Source of the DNA: Pelagibacterium montanilacus | Lineage (GTDB): Bacteria > Pseudomonadota > Alphaproteobacteria > Rhizobiales > Devosiaceae | NCBI RefSeq assembly: GCF_003992665.1 | Contig: NZ_RZMX01000051.1 | Coordinates: forward strand, 15,794 to 79,793 | DNA: 64,000 nucleotides | Direction: 5' to 3' | Part shown: piece after piece, positions 34,518 through 42,562 of the stretch | How the letters are laid out: every line of letters starts with the position of its first letter | Numbering within the stretch: the first letter of the stretch is position 1 | Position numbers and translations under genes: made by a program | Notes under the pieces: model-generated | Database searches by the model: none | What the model saw: only the letters and a program-made list of their open reading frames with translations | What the model was told of the DNA's origin: nothing

Positions 34518-35534
34518 GTGAAACGGGCCTCAATCGCAGATGTCGCCCGCCATGCCGGGGTATCAACCGCCACGGTGTCGCGCGCGCTCAATACGCCCGA
34601 TCAGGTGACCGAGGCGACGCTGGCGCGCGTGGAAGCGGCGATCGATGCGCTCGATTATGTGCGCAGCGAGACGGCCCGCAGCTTCAAGACCCAGCGCTCG
34701 CGCATGATCATGGTCGTGGCCCGCAATATCGGCAACATCTACTATTCCGAGTTGTTCCGGGGCGTCCAGCGCCGCGCCGAGGCGCTGGACCACGAGATCA
34801 TGATCGCCAGCCCCATGCACACGAGCACCGATGCGCTGATCGCGGCCCATCTGCGCACCGGGCGGGTCGACGGGGTTGTGGTCCTTTCGGGGCTCGAAGC
34901 CTCGCGGGTAAACACCTCGGTCTTGCGCGAGCACTATGGCGGGCCGCCGCCCATCGTGGGGATCGGGGAAGAACGCGGACATCTCGCCCTGCCCCATATC
35001 CTCGTCGACAACGAGCGCGCGGGTTATCTGGCGGGCAAGCACCTTCTGGCCATGGGCCATACCGCCATCGCACATATTCCGGGCCCGGAGGGCACGCCGG
35101 TGCGACGGGCCCGGGCGGGCGGACTTGTCCGCGCGCTCGCAGAGGCCGGTCTTGCGCCGGCCTGGCCTGAGGCATTCGAGGGGGGCTTTTCGATCCAGAC
35201 CGGACGCGGGGCTGCCCAGACCATGTCTGCGCGGCCCGACCGGCCCACGGCGATCTTTTGCGCTAACGACGAGGTCGCGCTCGGCTTCATTGCCGAGGCG
35301 ACGCGGCTCGGCATCCGCGTTCCAAAAGAGGTTTCGGTGGTGGGGTTCGACGATATCGTCTTTGCCGAGGCTGCGATCCCGGCACTGACCTCGATCCGGC
35401 AGCCGCGGGAAGCCATGGGCATGCGAGCCATGGATCTGGTGCTGGCCCTGATCGAGGGCGAGCGCGCCGAGGAGATGATCGAATTGCCGCTCGAGCTGGT
35501 GGAGCGCGACAGCGTCTGCCCGCCCGGCACCTGA
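34518..35534 (+). CDS. LacI-family transcriptional regulator
   Basis: This 338-residue LacI/PurR-type repressor has a complete N-terminal headpiece (ASIADVARHAGVSTATVSRA, residues 4-23) with the hinge SETARSFKTQRS. The periplasmic-binding-protein-like effector domain has IMVVARNIGNIYYSEL, ILVDNERAGYLAG, AIFCANDEVALGF and VSVVGFDD. The start is GTG at 34518, followed by the standard headpiece. The usual ligand would be a sugar, but no sugar genes are adjacent, so its target is not obvious; the ribokinase gene is 27 kb away. Confidence 0.93.
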   Translation: MKRASIADVARHAGVSTATVSRALNTPDQVTEATLARVEAAIDALDYVRSETARSFKTQRSRMIMVVARNIGNIYYSELFRGVQRRAEALDHEIMIASPMHTSTDALIAAHLRTGRVDGVVVLSGLEASRVNTSVLREHYGGPPPIVGIGEERGHLALPHILVDNERAGYLAGKHLLAMGHTAIAHIPGPEGTPVRRARAGGLVRALAEAGLAPAWPEAFEGGFSIQTGRGAAQTMSARPDRPTAIFCANDEVALGFIAEATRLGIRVPKEVSVVGFDDIVFAEAAIPALTSIRQPREAMGMRAMDLVLALIEGERAEEMIELPLELVERDSVCPPGT

Positions 35535-35604
35535 TTGCCGTCCGGCGCCCGCACGTGCTAAGGCTCGATCAGATACCTGTCTATTTCCATCAAGTTATTC
35601 TCGC

Positions 35605-36594
35605 GTGAAGCAGCCTCTGGTTTTTTCAACGACCCCTCGGGGGGACGACACCGCCCGGCATGTGGCCCAGCTTCTGGGGTCTCCAGTCCATTTCTGCGGG
35701 CCGGGCCGGACCGATCCCGAACCGCTGGTGCGCGCCTCATACTGTGCGCGGACCCCGATCGTGGGCGTGTGCTCGGCCGGAGCGCTGATCCGGCTTCTGG
35801 GCGGGGACCTCGGGCCCAAGGCGGACGAGCCGGCCGTGGTTGCGGTTTCGGCGGACGGGAAGGTCGCCGTGCCCTTGTTGGGCGTGCATCGGGGAGCCAA
35901 TGCCCTTGCCCGCTGGGTCGCCGAAGGGTTCCGCGGGATGGCCGGCGTCACCTCGCTTTCGGATTCTCTCTATGATTTTTCGCTCGAGGATCCGCCTCCG
36001 GGCTATGTGGTGAGCGACCTGTCCGCCGCCCGCGCCCTGATGGCGGCGCTCCTCAAGGGCGAGCGGCTGAACGTCGAGGGCCCATCGGGCTGGCTCTCGC
36101 TCGCTGGCTATCCCGTCGATCCGGCGGGGAGCCGCAAGCTGGTGATCACCGAGCGCGCAGGCGCAGCAAACGGGCTGGTGGTGCATCCGCGCACGCTGGT
36201 GGCCGGGATCGGGTGCTCTTCAGGCGCCGGCGCCGACGAGATCGCCGGCCTGGTGACCGCCGCGCTGGCGGCGGCGGGACTGGCGCGCCAGAGCCTTGCC
36301 GCGCTCGCGAGCTATGACAAGCTCAAGGACCATGACGGTCTGAAGGGCGCGGCCGCCCAGCTTGGCGTGCCATTGCGGGTGTTCGGCAAGCGCACGCTCG
36401 ATGCCCAGGCCCGGCGGCTGGCCACTCCGTCCGAGGCGGTGGCCGGCACCACGGGGCTTGCGGGTGTCTGCGAGGCCGCGGCGCTCAAGGCCGGGGCGCT
36501 TGTCGTCCCCAAGCAGAAATCGGCCCACGCGACATGCGCGATCGGCCGGGCTGAGGACCCCATCGACCCCGAGGCGTTCGGCAAGGCTCCCTGA
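35605..36594 (+). CDS. cbiG: Cobalt-precorrin 5A hydrolase / CbiG family protein (CbiG-CobE fusion)
   Basis: This 329-residue protein has an N-terminal CbiG domain (FSTTPRGDDTARHVAQLLG and GVCSAGALIRLL near residue 57; LGVHRGANALA near 95). The C-terminal CbiG/CobE domain has VAGIGCSSGAGADEI near 201, and TLDAQARRLATPS with CEAAAL near 270-293. It removes the C2 fragment as acetaldehyde during corrin ring contraction in CbiG-type pathways; CobE is the aerobic-pathway counterpart. It starts at GTG. It stands outside the riboswitch operon, 1.7 kb from cobO, and abuts a convergent gene with no gap. Confidence 0.85.
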   Translation: MKQPLVFSTTPRGDDTARHVAQLLGSPVHFCGPGRTDPEPLVRASYCARTPIVGVCSAGALIRLLGGDLGPKADEPAVVAVSADGKVAVPLLGVHRGANALARWVAEGFRGMAGVTSLSDSLYDFSLEDPPPGYVVSDLSAARALMAALLKGERLNVEGPSGWLSLAGYPVDPAGSRKLVITERAGAANGLVVHPRTLVAGIGCSSGAGADEIAGLVTAALAAAGLARQSLAALASYDKLKDHDGLKGAAAQLGVPLRVFGKRTLDAQARRLATPSEAVAGTTGLAGVCEAAALKAGALVVPKQKSAHATCAIGRAEDPIDPEAFGKAP

Positions 36595-36945
36595 TCAGGG
36601 CGCGCACATGGTCACAAGGACCGTGGGCAGAAGCGTCAATGCCGTAGCCCCGAATGCGGCCGCGGTGAGCCCAAACCCCAGATATTCGAGCAGTGGGGCC
36701 GGCTGGGTGGAGTCATCCCGCCGCGCTCTCCAGCGATGCCATGTCCACGATCCCAACGCGCTGAGCGCCAGAAGGTGGAGGGCAAAAAGCCCCAGCAGGA
36801 CGTTGCGCTGGAGGCCCTCTGGCCAGCCAAAGGCGCAGCCGATGGCGTTGGTGCCATAGAGCACGACGAAGGCGAGAGACCAGACGACAAAGCCCAGAAC
36901 GATCAGCAGCATCCGATGAGAGGGGACGGGCGAGGCGGGTTTCAT
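36595..36945 (-). CDS. Small membrane protein downstream of cytochrome oxidase
   Basis: This 116-residue protein has three predicted membrane helices (about 13-32, 45-68 and 84-110). Its ATG overlaps the stop of the fused oxidase subunit I/III gene by four bases, so it is made with the oxidase. The position suggests an accessory subunit or assembly factor of the oxidase. I recognise no family. It ends one base after the convergent cbiG stop. Confidence 0.75.
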   Translation of the reverse strand: MKPASPVPSHRMLLIVLGFVVWSLAFVVLYGTNAIGCAFGWPEGLQRNVLLGLFALHLLALSALGSWTWHRWRARRDDSTQPAPLLEYLGFGLTAAAFGATALTLLPTVLVTMCAP

Positions 36946-39467
36946 CGCACCCCCGCGAGCATGCCGATCATCGCCGGCATGGCCAGTACGGCGATGATTG
37001 CGATGATTCCGGTCAGGGCCGTGTAATCGTGCCAGAGCTTTCCGATGCGCAGCTCGAGCTGCGCGCCCGGGACGATGAAGCCGCGCAGGACCTTGATCAC
37101 CGCATTGGCGATGAAAAGCAGCCCGATCACCGCGTGCAGCGCGCCATAGCCCAGGAGCACCACGGAAGTGGAGACATGGGCATGGCTGGTGGGGTCGGGC
37201 ATGGCGGCAATAGCCAGCGCCAGCAGCGCGATGACCGCGCAATAGACCACCGCCAGAGCCCCGAGCGGGACGAGTGGCGAGCCCGCGATGTTGGACCGGA
37301 CGATGAGCCGTCCGAGAACGGGAACAAGCACGAACCCGGCCAGCGCGAAATAGCCGGAGAGTCCGAGCTCGACGATCTGTGCCGGGGGCCAGTTGGGCGC
37401 GACCAGCCAATTGTAGATCGAGCCGAACAACAGTGACGAGAACAGCGTGCCGTTGCAGACCAGCGCAAAGACCGTGGCCCACCAGGAGACCGGGCCATCC
37501 ACTTCCGTATGGGGCGGCAGGGAGAGGCCCCTGCCCGCATCGAGCAGCCCGATATCGGGGCGAATGGGGGTGGCCTGGCTCCACCAGATGAACCCCAGCG
37601 CCACCAGCACCGCGAAAAAGAGCGCCACCCAGTAAAAGCCGAACAGCATCGAGAGCACCGCGCAGCCGGTGAGGATGGCCGAGACCAGCGGCAGATAGCT
37701 CGAATTGGGCAGGAGCGCGATGTGCTCGGCCCGCCCGGTGGTCATGTCGACCGCAAGCGTTTCCATGCGGCCTTCCCGGGTAAAGCCGAGATAGCCTTTG
37801 CCGGCGGCCAGCTCCGGGCCCAGGACGTTGACGTCCAGATCGTCGGCGCGGGCCTCGATATGGGGGATGGAAGCAAAATTATAGGAGGCGGGGCGGGTCG
37901 GCATCGCCCATTCGAGCGTCCCTGCCTTCCAGAGATTGCGCCGGAACTGCTTGCCGAAGCGGAACTGGAGGATCATGTCGGTGGCCACCAGCGCAAAGCC
38001 CATGGTGAGGATGAACCCGCCGACCGAGGACAGAAGGTTGAGCCAGTCCCAGCCAAAGGCGCCGGGATAGGTGTAGATGCGCCGCGGCATGCCCATCAGG
38101 CCCGTAAGGTGCATCAGAAAGAAGGTAAGGTTGAAGCCGACAAAGATCAGCCAGAAGGCTGGCACCGAAATCCTGTGCACCGTTTCCCGGCCCGTCACAT
38201 GGGGCATCCAGTAATAGAGGCCGGCCAGAAGCGGGAAGACAAAGCCCCCCACCAGCACATAGTGGAGATGGGCGACCACGAAATAGCTGTCATGGGCCTG
38301 CCAGTTGAACGGCACCATGGCCAGCATGACCCCGGTCAACCCGCCCATGACGAACACCACGAAGAACCCGAAGACATAGAGCATGGGCACGGCAAACTGC
38401 GGCCGTCCGTGCGCCAGCGTCGCCAGCCAGGCAAAGATCTGCACGGCCGTGGGAATGGCCACCACCGCGCTGGCGGCGGAAAAGAACGCGAGCGCCAGAT
38501 GCGGGATGCCCACGGTGAACATGTGGTGCACCCAGAGCCCGAACGAGAGGAACGCCAGCGCCACGATGGCAATGATGATGGCGCGATATCCGATGATGGG
38601 ACGCCGCGCAAAGACCGGGATAAGGGTCGAGATCACCCCGGCAGCGGGCAGGAAGATGATATAGACCTCCGGGTGGCCGAACAGCCAGAACAGGTGCTGC
38701 CACAACAGCGGATCGCCGCCCCGCTCGGGATCGAAAAAGGGCATGTCAAAGGCGCGCTCGAGTTCGAGCAGGATCGAGGCGAGGATGAGGGGGGGAAAGC
38801 CCACCACCATCATCAGCGCAGTCACCAGCATGTACCAGGCAAAGAGCGGCATCTTTTCAAGCGACATGCCCGGGGCGCGGAACTTCAGGATCGAGACGGT
38901 GATCTCGACCGCCGCGCAAACCGCCGAGATCTCGACGAAGGTGACGCCCAAAAGCCAGATGTCGGCGTTGATCCCGGGAGTGTAGGGCTTGGATGAGAGC
39001 GGGGTGTACATGAACCAGCCGCTGTCGGGCGCCACCCCGAAGAACAGCGACCCCACGATGATGGTGCCCCCGAACAGGTAGCACCAGTACCCGAAGGCGG
39101 TGATGCGTGGGAAGGCGAGATCACGCGCACCCAGCATCTTGGGCAGAAGATAGATCGCCAGCCCCTCGAGCATGGGGATGGCGAAGAGGAACATCATCAC
39201 CGTACCGTGCAGCGAAAAGAGCTGGTTGTAGATTTCAGGGCCCACGAACGCTGCCTGGGACGTTGCGAGCTGGGCCCGCAGCGTCATGGCGAGGACGCCC
39301 CCTATGGCAAAGAACACCATGGCGGTGAGCATGAAGCGCTTGCCGATCACGGTATGGTTGACCGCCGAAAGGCGCTTAAAGCCGCGGCCCGAGCGCCAGA
39401 TCCTGTCGAGCTCCTTGTGCAGGCGGATGGCGCTTTTGGGGACAGCGGCCTCGTCGCTCGCCTTCAT
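36942..39467 (-). CDS. Cytochrome c oxidase subunit I fused to subunit III
   Basis: This 841-residue haem-copper oxidase has subunit I first: FSLHGTVMMF with the low-spin haem histidine, LFGHPEVYI with the CuB His-Tyr crosslink pair, LWVHHMFTVG with two CuB histidines, and VVAHLHYVLVGG with the haem ligands. After about residue 530 a linker leads into a subunit III-like C-terminal domain with about seven membrane segments, including LGYGALHAVIGLLFIANA. This CoxAC-type fusion is known in some proteobacteria. It follows ctaC with an ATGA overlap. The complex reduces oxygen with electrons from cytochrome c and pumps protons. Confidence 0.93.
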   Translation of the reverse strand: MKASDEAAVPKSAIRLHKELDRIWRSGRGFKRLSAVNHTVIGKRFMLTAMVFFAIGGVLAMTLRAQLATSQAAFVGPEIYNQLFSLHGTVMMFLFAIPMLEGLAIYLLPKMLGARDLAFPRITAFGYWCYLFGGTIIVGSLFFGVAPDSGWFMYTPLSSKPYTPGINADIWLLGVTFVEISAVCAAVEITVSILKFRAPGMSLEKMPLFAWYMLVTALMMVVGFPPLILASILLELERAFDMPFFDPERGGDPLLWQHLFWLFGHPEVYIIFLPAAGVISTLIPVFARRPIIGYRAIIIAIVALAFLSFGLWVHHMFTVGIPHLALAFFSAASAVVAIPTAVQIFAWLATLAHGRPQFAVPMLYVFGFFVVFVMGGLTGVMLAMVPFNWQAHDSYFVVAHLHYVLVGGFVFPLLAGLYYWMPHVTGRETVHRISVPAFWLIFVGFNLTFFLMHLTGLMGMPRRIYTYPGAFGWDWLNLLSSVGGFILTMGFALVATDMILQFRFGKQFRRNLWKAGTLEWAMPTRPASYNFASIPHIEARADDLDVNVLGPELAAGKGYLGFTREGRMETLAVDMTTGRAEHIALLPNSSYLPLVSAILTGCAVLSMLFGFYWVALFFAVLVALGFIWWSQATPIRPDIGLLDAGRGLSLPPHTEVDGPVSWWATVFALVCNGTLFSSLLFGSIYNWLVAPNWPPAQIVELGLSGYFALAGFVLVPVLGRLIVRSNIAGSPLVPLGALAVVYCAVIALLALAIAAMPDPTSHAHVSTSVVLLGYGALHAVIGLLFIANAVIKVLRGFIVPGAQLELRIGKLWHDYTALTGIIAIIAVLAMPAMIGMLAGVR

Positions 39468-40099
39468 GAGCCCGCCTCCATGACGGCCTGTTGGTAGTCA
39501 TCCGGCTCGTGCGCGATGATGGTGAACCTCATGTCGGTGTGGCCCAGCCCGCAAAATTCGGCACACACGCCCCGATAGGTCCCGGGCCGGTCGGCGGTGA
39601 TGCGCACGATGTTCTCGTGGCCGGGGATGGCGTCGATCTTGCCCGCGAGCCTTGGGACCCAGAACGAATGAATGACGTCCCCGGAGGTGACCAGCACATC
39701 GACCGGCTCGCCTGCCGGGATGTGCAGCTCGTCGGTCGGAGCCGCGCCGGGATTGTCGGGGTAGGAAAACCGCCAGTCCCACATCACCCCGTGGGCCGAA
39801 ACCCGCTGCACCCTGGGGTCGGGATGGGCAAGGATGCGTTCGCCGAGCACCAGGGCGTAAACGACCAGCGCGGTCAGCACCACCGTCGGCATGACCAGCC
39901 CGCCATAGAGCATCCAGCGGGTGCCAGCGAGCCGTGAGCCGAAGCCGGGGCGGATGTAGACGGCAAGCAGCAGGCCCATGACGAGGAGGAACAGAAGCGC
40001 CGCGCCGACCAGCATGGTCCACCAGAGCGTGGCGATCGATGATGCGGCCGGCCCCGCGGGATCGAGCGCGGAGAGCGGGCCCGAGCAGGCGCCGAGCAC
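39464..40099 (-). CDS. ctaC: Cytochrome c oxidase subunit II (CuA), start uncertain
   Basis: The coding region has two membrane helices (TLWWTMLVGAALLFLLVMG and the helix after RWMLYGG). Its CuA domain has HSFWVP, CAEFCGLGHTDM (two Cys, His, Met ligands) and MWDWRFSYPD. No cytochrome c domain is fused. The start is a problem. A lipoprotein signal with lipobox LGAC is encoded from about 40144 downward, but this frame has no ATG, GTG or TTG ahead of it within the gap. The only usable codon is GTG at 40099, inside the signal. Moving one base at the GGG run 40126-40128 would join a better n-region (SLRK). The coordinate given is the minimal one. Confidence 0.85.
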   Translation of the reverse strand: MLGACSGPLSALDPAGPAASSIATLWWTMLVGAALLFLLVMGLLLAVYIRPGFGSRLAGTRWMLYGGLVMPTVVLTALVVYALVLGERILAHPDPRVQRVSAHGVMWDWRFSYPDNPGAAPTDELHIPAGEPVDVLVTSGDVIHSFWVPRLAGKIDAIPGHENIVRITADRPGTYRGVCAEFCGLGHTDMRFTIIAHEPDDYQQAVMEAGS

Positions 40100-40186
40100 G
40101 ATGGGCAGCGCAAAAGCCGGGAACGCCCTTGCGCAGAGACGCGTTGATCTGCGACGCTGGGATGCAGGAACACGGCAAGGGGCGCT

Positions 40187-40687
40187 ATGGTCGAAGAGAA
40201 AGAACCCGTCAGCCCGGTCATGGCCGATCTGCGCGAGATGGATTTGACCTCGGCGGTCGCTGTCGCCGGCCATCCGCTGCACGCCATGAGCGTGCACTTT
40301 CCCATTGCGCTGGTGATCGGCACGCTGGGGATCGACGTGCTCTACTGGTTCTGGGGCGATCCGTTTTTCCTGCGCGCCGGCGTCTGGAGCGCGGGCTTTG
40401 CCTTTGCATTCGGCGTCGCCGCCGCTCTCGTGGGAACCGCGGAATTGCTGCTGGTCAAAGGCATCCGCTCGCGTGTGGGAAGCTGGACCCATGCGGTGGC
40501 CGCCATGACGCTGCTCGCCATCGCCGGCACCAATTGGGGCCTGCGGCTGGTGGCGCCCGAGGAAGTGCTGCCCCATGGGCTGGCGCTTTCGGTCCTGGCG
40601 TCGATCTTCACCGGGATTGCCGGGTGGCATGGCGGCAAGCTGGTGTTCGATCACGGTGTCGGCCTCATGGTATCACCTGACGAATAA
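40187..40687 (+). CDS. DUF2231-type membrane protein
   Basis: This 166-residue protein has four predicted membrane helices and the DUF2231 start GHPLHAMSVHFPIAL (residues 27-41), with conserved histidines. Such proteins are often found beside oxidases and may bind haem; the role is unknown. It is on the opposite strand to the oxidase genes, divergent from ctaC, and its last 23 bases overlap the convergent CopD-like gene. Confidence 0.85.
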   Translation: MVEEKEPVSPVMADLREMDLTSAVAVAGHPLHAMSVHFPIALVIGTLGIDVLYWFWGDPFFLRAGVWSAGFAFAFGVAAALVGTAELLLVKGIRSRVGSWTHAVAAMTLLAIAGTNWGLRLVAPEEVLPHGLALSVLASIFTGIAGWHGGKLVFDHGVGLMVSPDE

Positions 40688-41171
40688 GCGGGTCGAGCAT
40701 GGTGCCCAGGGCGCCGGGCACAAAGATTTCGCCTGCAAAATCCATGGCATCGATCCGGGGCTTGGCCGACACCACAACCAGAATGCACGCGACGACCACG
40801 GTGGTCATGCCGGTGACCATCAGATAGCGCCATTTGGGATAGCGTCCAGCCTCTTTGAACAGCTTGAGGATCACGAGCCCGGTCAGCACGTGGATGATGG
40901 CCAGGAGGCCCACCAGGAACAGCTTGATCGTGAACCAGGCATCGAAGGTCTGCTGAAAGAAAATGAGCGCGGTTCCCGTGCCCACGGCGACGAAGGCCGC
41001 CGGCGAGACGATCACGATATGGAGGAACCGCACCATGGCGTGCATGCGGTGAAGGTCGCGGTCCTCGATCTGGTCGATGCGCTGGCGGAAGAGGAACGGC
41101 ATGCAGATCAGCCCCGCCGCCCAGACCGAGATCGCCGTGATGTGGGCGATCTTGAGCACCGTGACGATCAT
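40665..41171 (-). CDS. CopD/HemJ-like membrane protein
   Basis: This 168-residue protein has four membrane helices and conserved histidines in the first (VLKIAHITAISVWAAGLICM) and third segments (RMHAMVRFLHIVIV). It resembles CopD-family and HemJ-like proteins that handle copper or porphyrin in the membrane. Its ATG overlaps the stop of the CtaG gene (41168-41171). Near an oxidase it may help haem or copper insertion; this is inferred from location. It is not clearly a true HemJ. Confidence 0.7.
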   Translation of the reverse strand: MIVTVLKIAHITAISVWAAGLICMPFLFRQRIDQIEDRDLHRMHAMVRFLHIVIVSPAAFVAVGTGTALIFFQQTFDAWFTIKLFLVGLLAIIHVLTGLVILKLFKEAGRYPKWRYLMVTGMTTVVVACILVVVSAKPRIDAMDFAGEIFVPGALGTMLDPLIRQVIP

Positions 41172-41932
41172 TGAGCGGGCCTTGGCACGCGCGGCAGCAG
41201 CGATCCGGCCAATTGCCAGATGGCGACGCCCGCATAGGGCACGAAGGCCGGCACCCACATCAGGAGCCCTGCAAGCTGCTGATCGGTCAGCGGGGAGAGC
41301 CCGAAGGGCGCTGTGGTGCCGAAATGGGGCGCAAAGACCGGCTGGGGCGCAAAGACGAGCAGCGCGCCTAAGAACCCCATCTGCATAATGGTGGCCAGAA
41401 GTGCGAAGGCGCCACGCCCGTTGCGCGCGAAAGGTGAGAGCACGCCGCGCCAGAGCGCCCAGGCGCTGATCCCGAGCGTCGCCTGCATGAGCCAATAGGC
41501 GGCATGCGAGCTGAGGGCGAAGCCATAAGGCCCAGGGGCATGCCAGAGCCACACGATGGTCGCATGCCCGATGACCAGCGCCGAGAGCGGCAGCATGGGC
41601 CCGCGCCGCCAGGGAAAGGCGATGGCCAGAAGCGGCGCGATGCCGCCTATCAGCACCAGATGATGGGCGACGCGCGCGGAAAACAGCGCCGAGGAGAGAG
41701 CGCAGAGCGGGGACACGAACGCAAGCGCGATGAGCAGTTGCGCGCCGAGATTGGCGCGCAACCCCACCCGATCACGCCGACCTGCCACACGCCAGGCCAG
41801 AAACGAGGCCAGCATGGCAAGGATCAGGACGGGGTCGAGATTCCAGGCAGCCCAAAGATCGGCCGGCAGGGGCGCCGGTCCGCAATAGGGATCATAGGTG
41901 ATCGATTGCACCGTCAGATGCGCCCCCTGCAC
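41168..41932 (-). CDS. ctaG: Cytochrome c oxidase assembly protein, CtaG/caa3 type
   Basis: This 254-residue polytopic protein belongs to the CtaG_caa3 family (about seven membrane segments; SARVAHHLVLIGGIAPLLAI, WLWHAPGPYGFAL, LMQATLGISAWALWRGVL and the PLTDQQLAGLLMWVP block near residue 205). These proteins help build the copper centres of oxidases and are different from the Cox11-type CtaG. It is the first gene of the CtaG-CopD pair that precedes ctaC on the same strand. Confidence 0.87.
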   Translation of the reverse strand: MQGAHLTVQSITYDPYCGPAPLPADLWAAWNLDPVLILAMLASFLAWRVAGRRDRVGLRANLGAQLLIALAFVSPLCALSSALFSARVAHHLVLIGGIAPLLAIAFPWRRGPMLPLSALVIGHATIVWLWHAPGPYGFALSSHAAYWLMQATLGISAWALWRGVLSPFARNGRGAFALLATIMQMGFLGALLVFAPQPVFAPHFGTTAPFGLSPLTDQQLAGLLMWVPAFVPYAGVAIWQLAGSLLPRVPRPAQ

Positions 41933-42102
41933 GCTTAATGGTCCGCCGACCCACGCGGACTTTCACGTTGGCCTAACGCGGCAGGTGCGGATTCGATCCC
42001 GCGCGCAGGTGAGCATGCAGATTTCTATTGCAAAAATTTCCCGATTGTCGCTTTGGATTTGCGATCCGGCCCAGCGCCGCCCTCCCCCGGAACCGAAACC
42101 CG

Positions 42103-42477
42103 ATGCCCGCCGCCCTCGTCGCTTCCTCGCTGTTTCCGGTGCTCGCACCGATCGGCCTGCTCATCGCCTCGAACGTCTTCATGACCTTTGCCTGGTACGG
42201 GCACCTGAAATTCCCCGGCGCGGCCTTGTGGGTGGTCGTGATGGCGAGCTGGGGGATCGCGTTCTTTGAATACTGGCTGGCGGTCCCGGCCAACCGGATC
42301 GGCTACGGGGTCTATTCGGGGGCCGAGCTCAAAACCATTCACGAGGTGATCTCGCTTTCGGTCTTTGCGCTGTTTGCGATCTTTTACCTGGGTGAGAAAT
42401 TCACCCTCAACCACGTGCTGGGCTTTGCCTTAATCGCGCTGGGCGCGTTTTTCATCTTCAAAGGCCCATTGAAGTAA
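42103..42477 (+). CDS. DUF486 family membrane protein (DMT superfamily)
   Basis: This 124-residue protein has four membrane helices. It shows the DUF486 pattern LLIASNVFMTFAWYGHLKF, FFEYWLAVPANRIGY, LKTIHEVISLSVFA and LGFALIALGAFFIFK. The family is widespread in proteobacteria and has no proven role; it is related to small drug/metabolite transporters. The gap before it (41933-42102) should hold its promoter, but no clear elements were seen. A strong hairpin follows its stop. Confidence 0.85.
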   Translation: MPAALVASSLFPVLAPIGLLIASNVFMTFAWYGHLKFPGAALWVVVMASWGIAFFEYWLAVPANRIGYGVYSGAELKTIHEVISLSVFALFAIFYLGEKFTLNHVLGFALIALGAFFIFKGPLK

Positions 42478-42494
42478 ACCCTTCAAAAATGGGC

Positions 42495-42524
42495 GAGACG
42501 GGAGCCACCGCCGGCTCCCGTCTC
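42495..42524. terminator. Bidirectional terminator-like hairpin between DUF486 gene and znuA
   Basis: GAGACGGGAGCC (42495-42506) and GGCTCCCGTCTC (42513-42524) form a perfect 12-base stem with a six-base loop between two convergent genes. U-tracts are short, so strength as an intrinsic terminator is uncertain. Confidence 0.65.
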
Positions 42525-42562
42525 TATGCCCGCACCAATCGGGGTCCGGCAGGCAAACCGGT

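Noticed and set aside
41960-42010. tRNA-like segment with ATTCGATC in the ctaG/DUF486 gap
   Set aside because: Only a T-arm-like stretch is seen; anticodon and acceptor stems do not fold, so at most a tRNA remnant.
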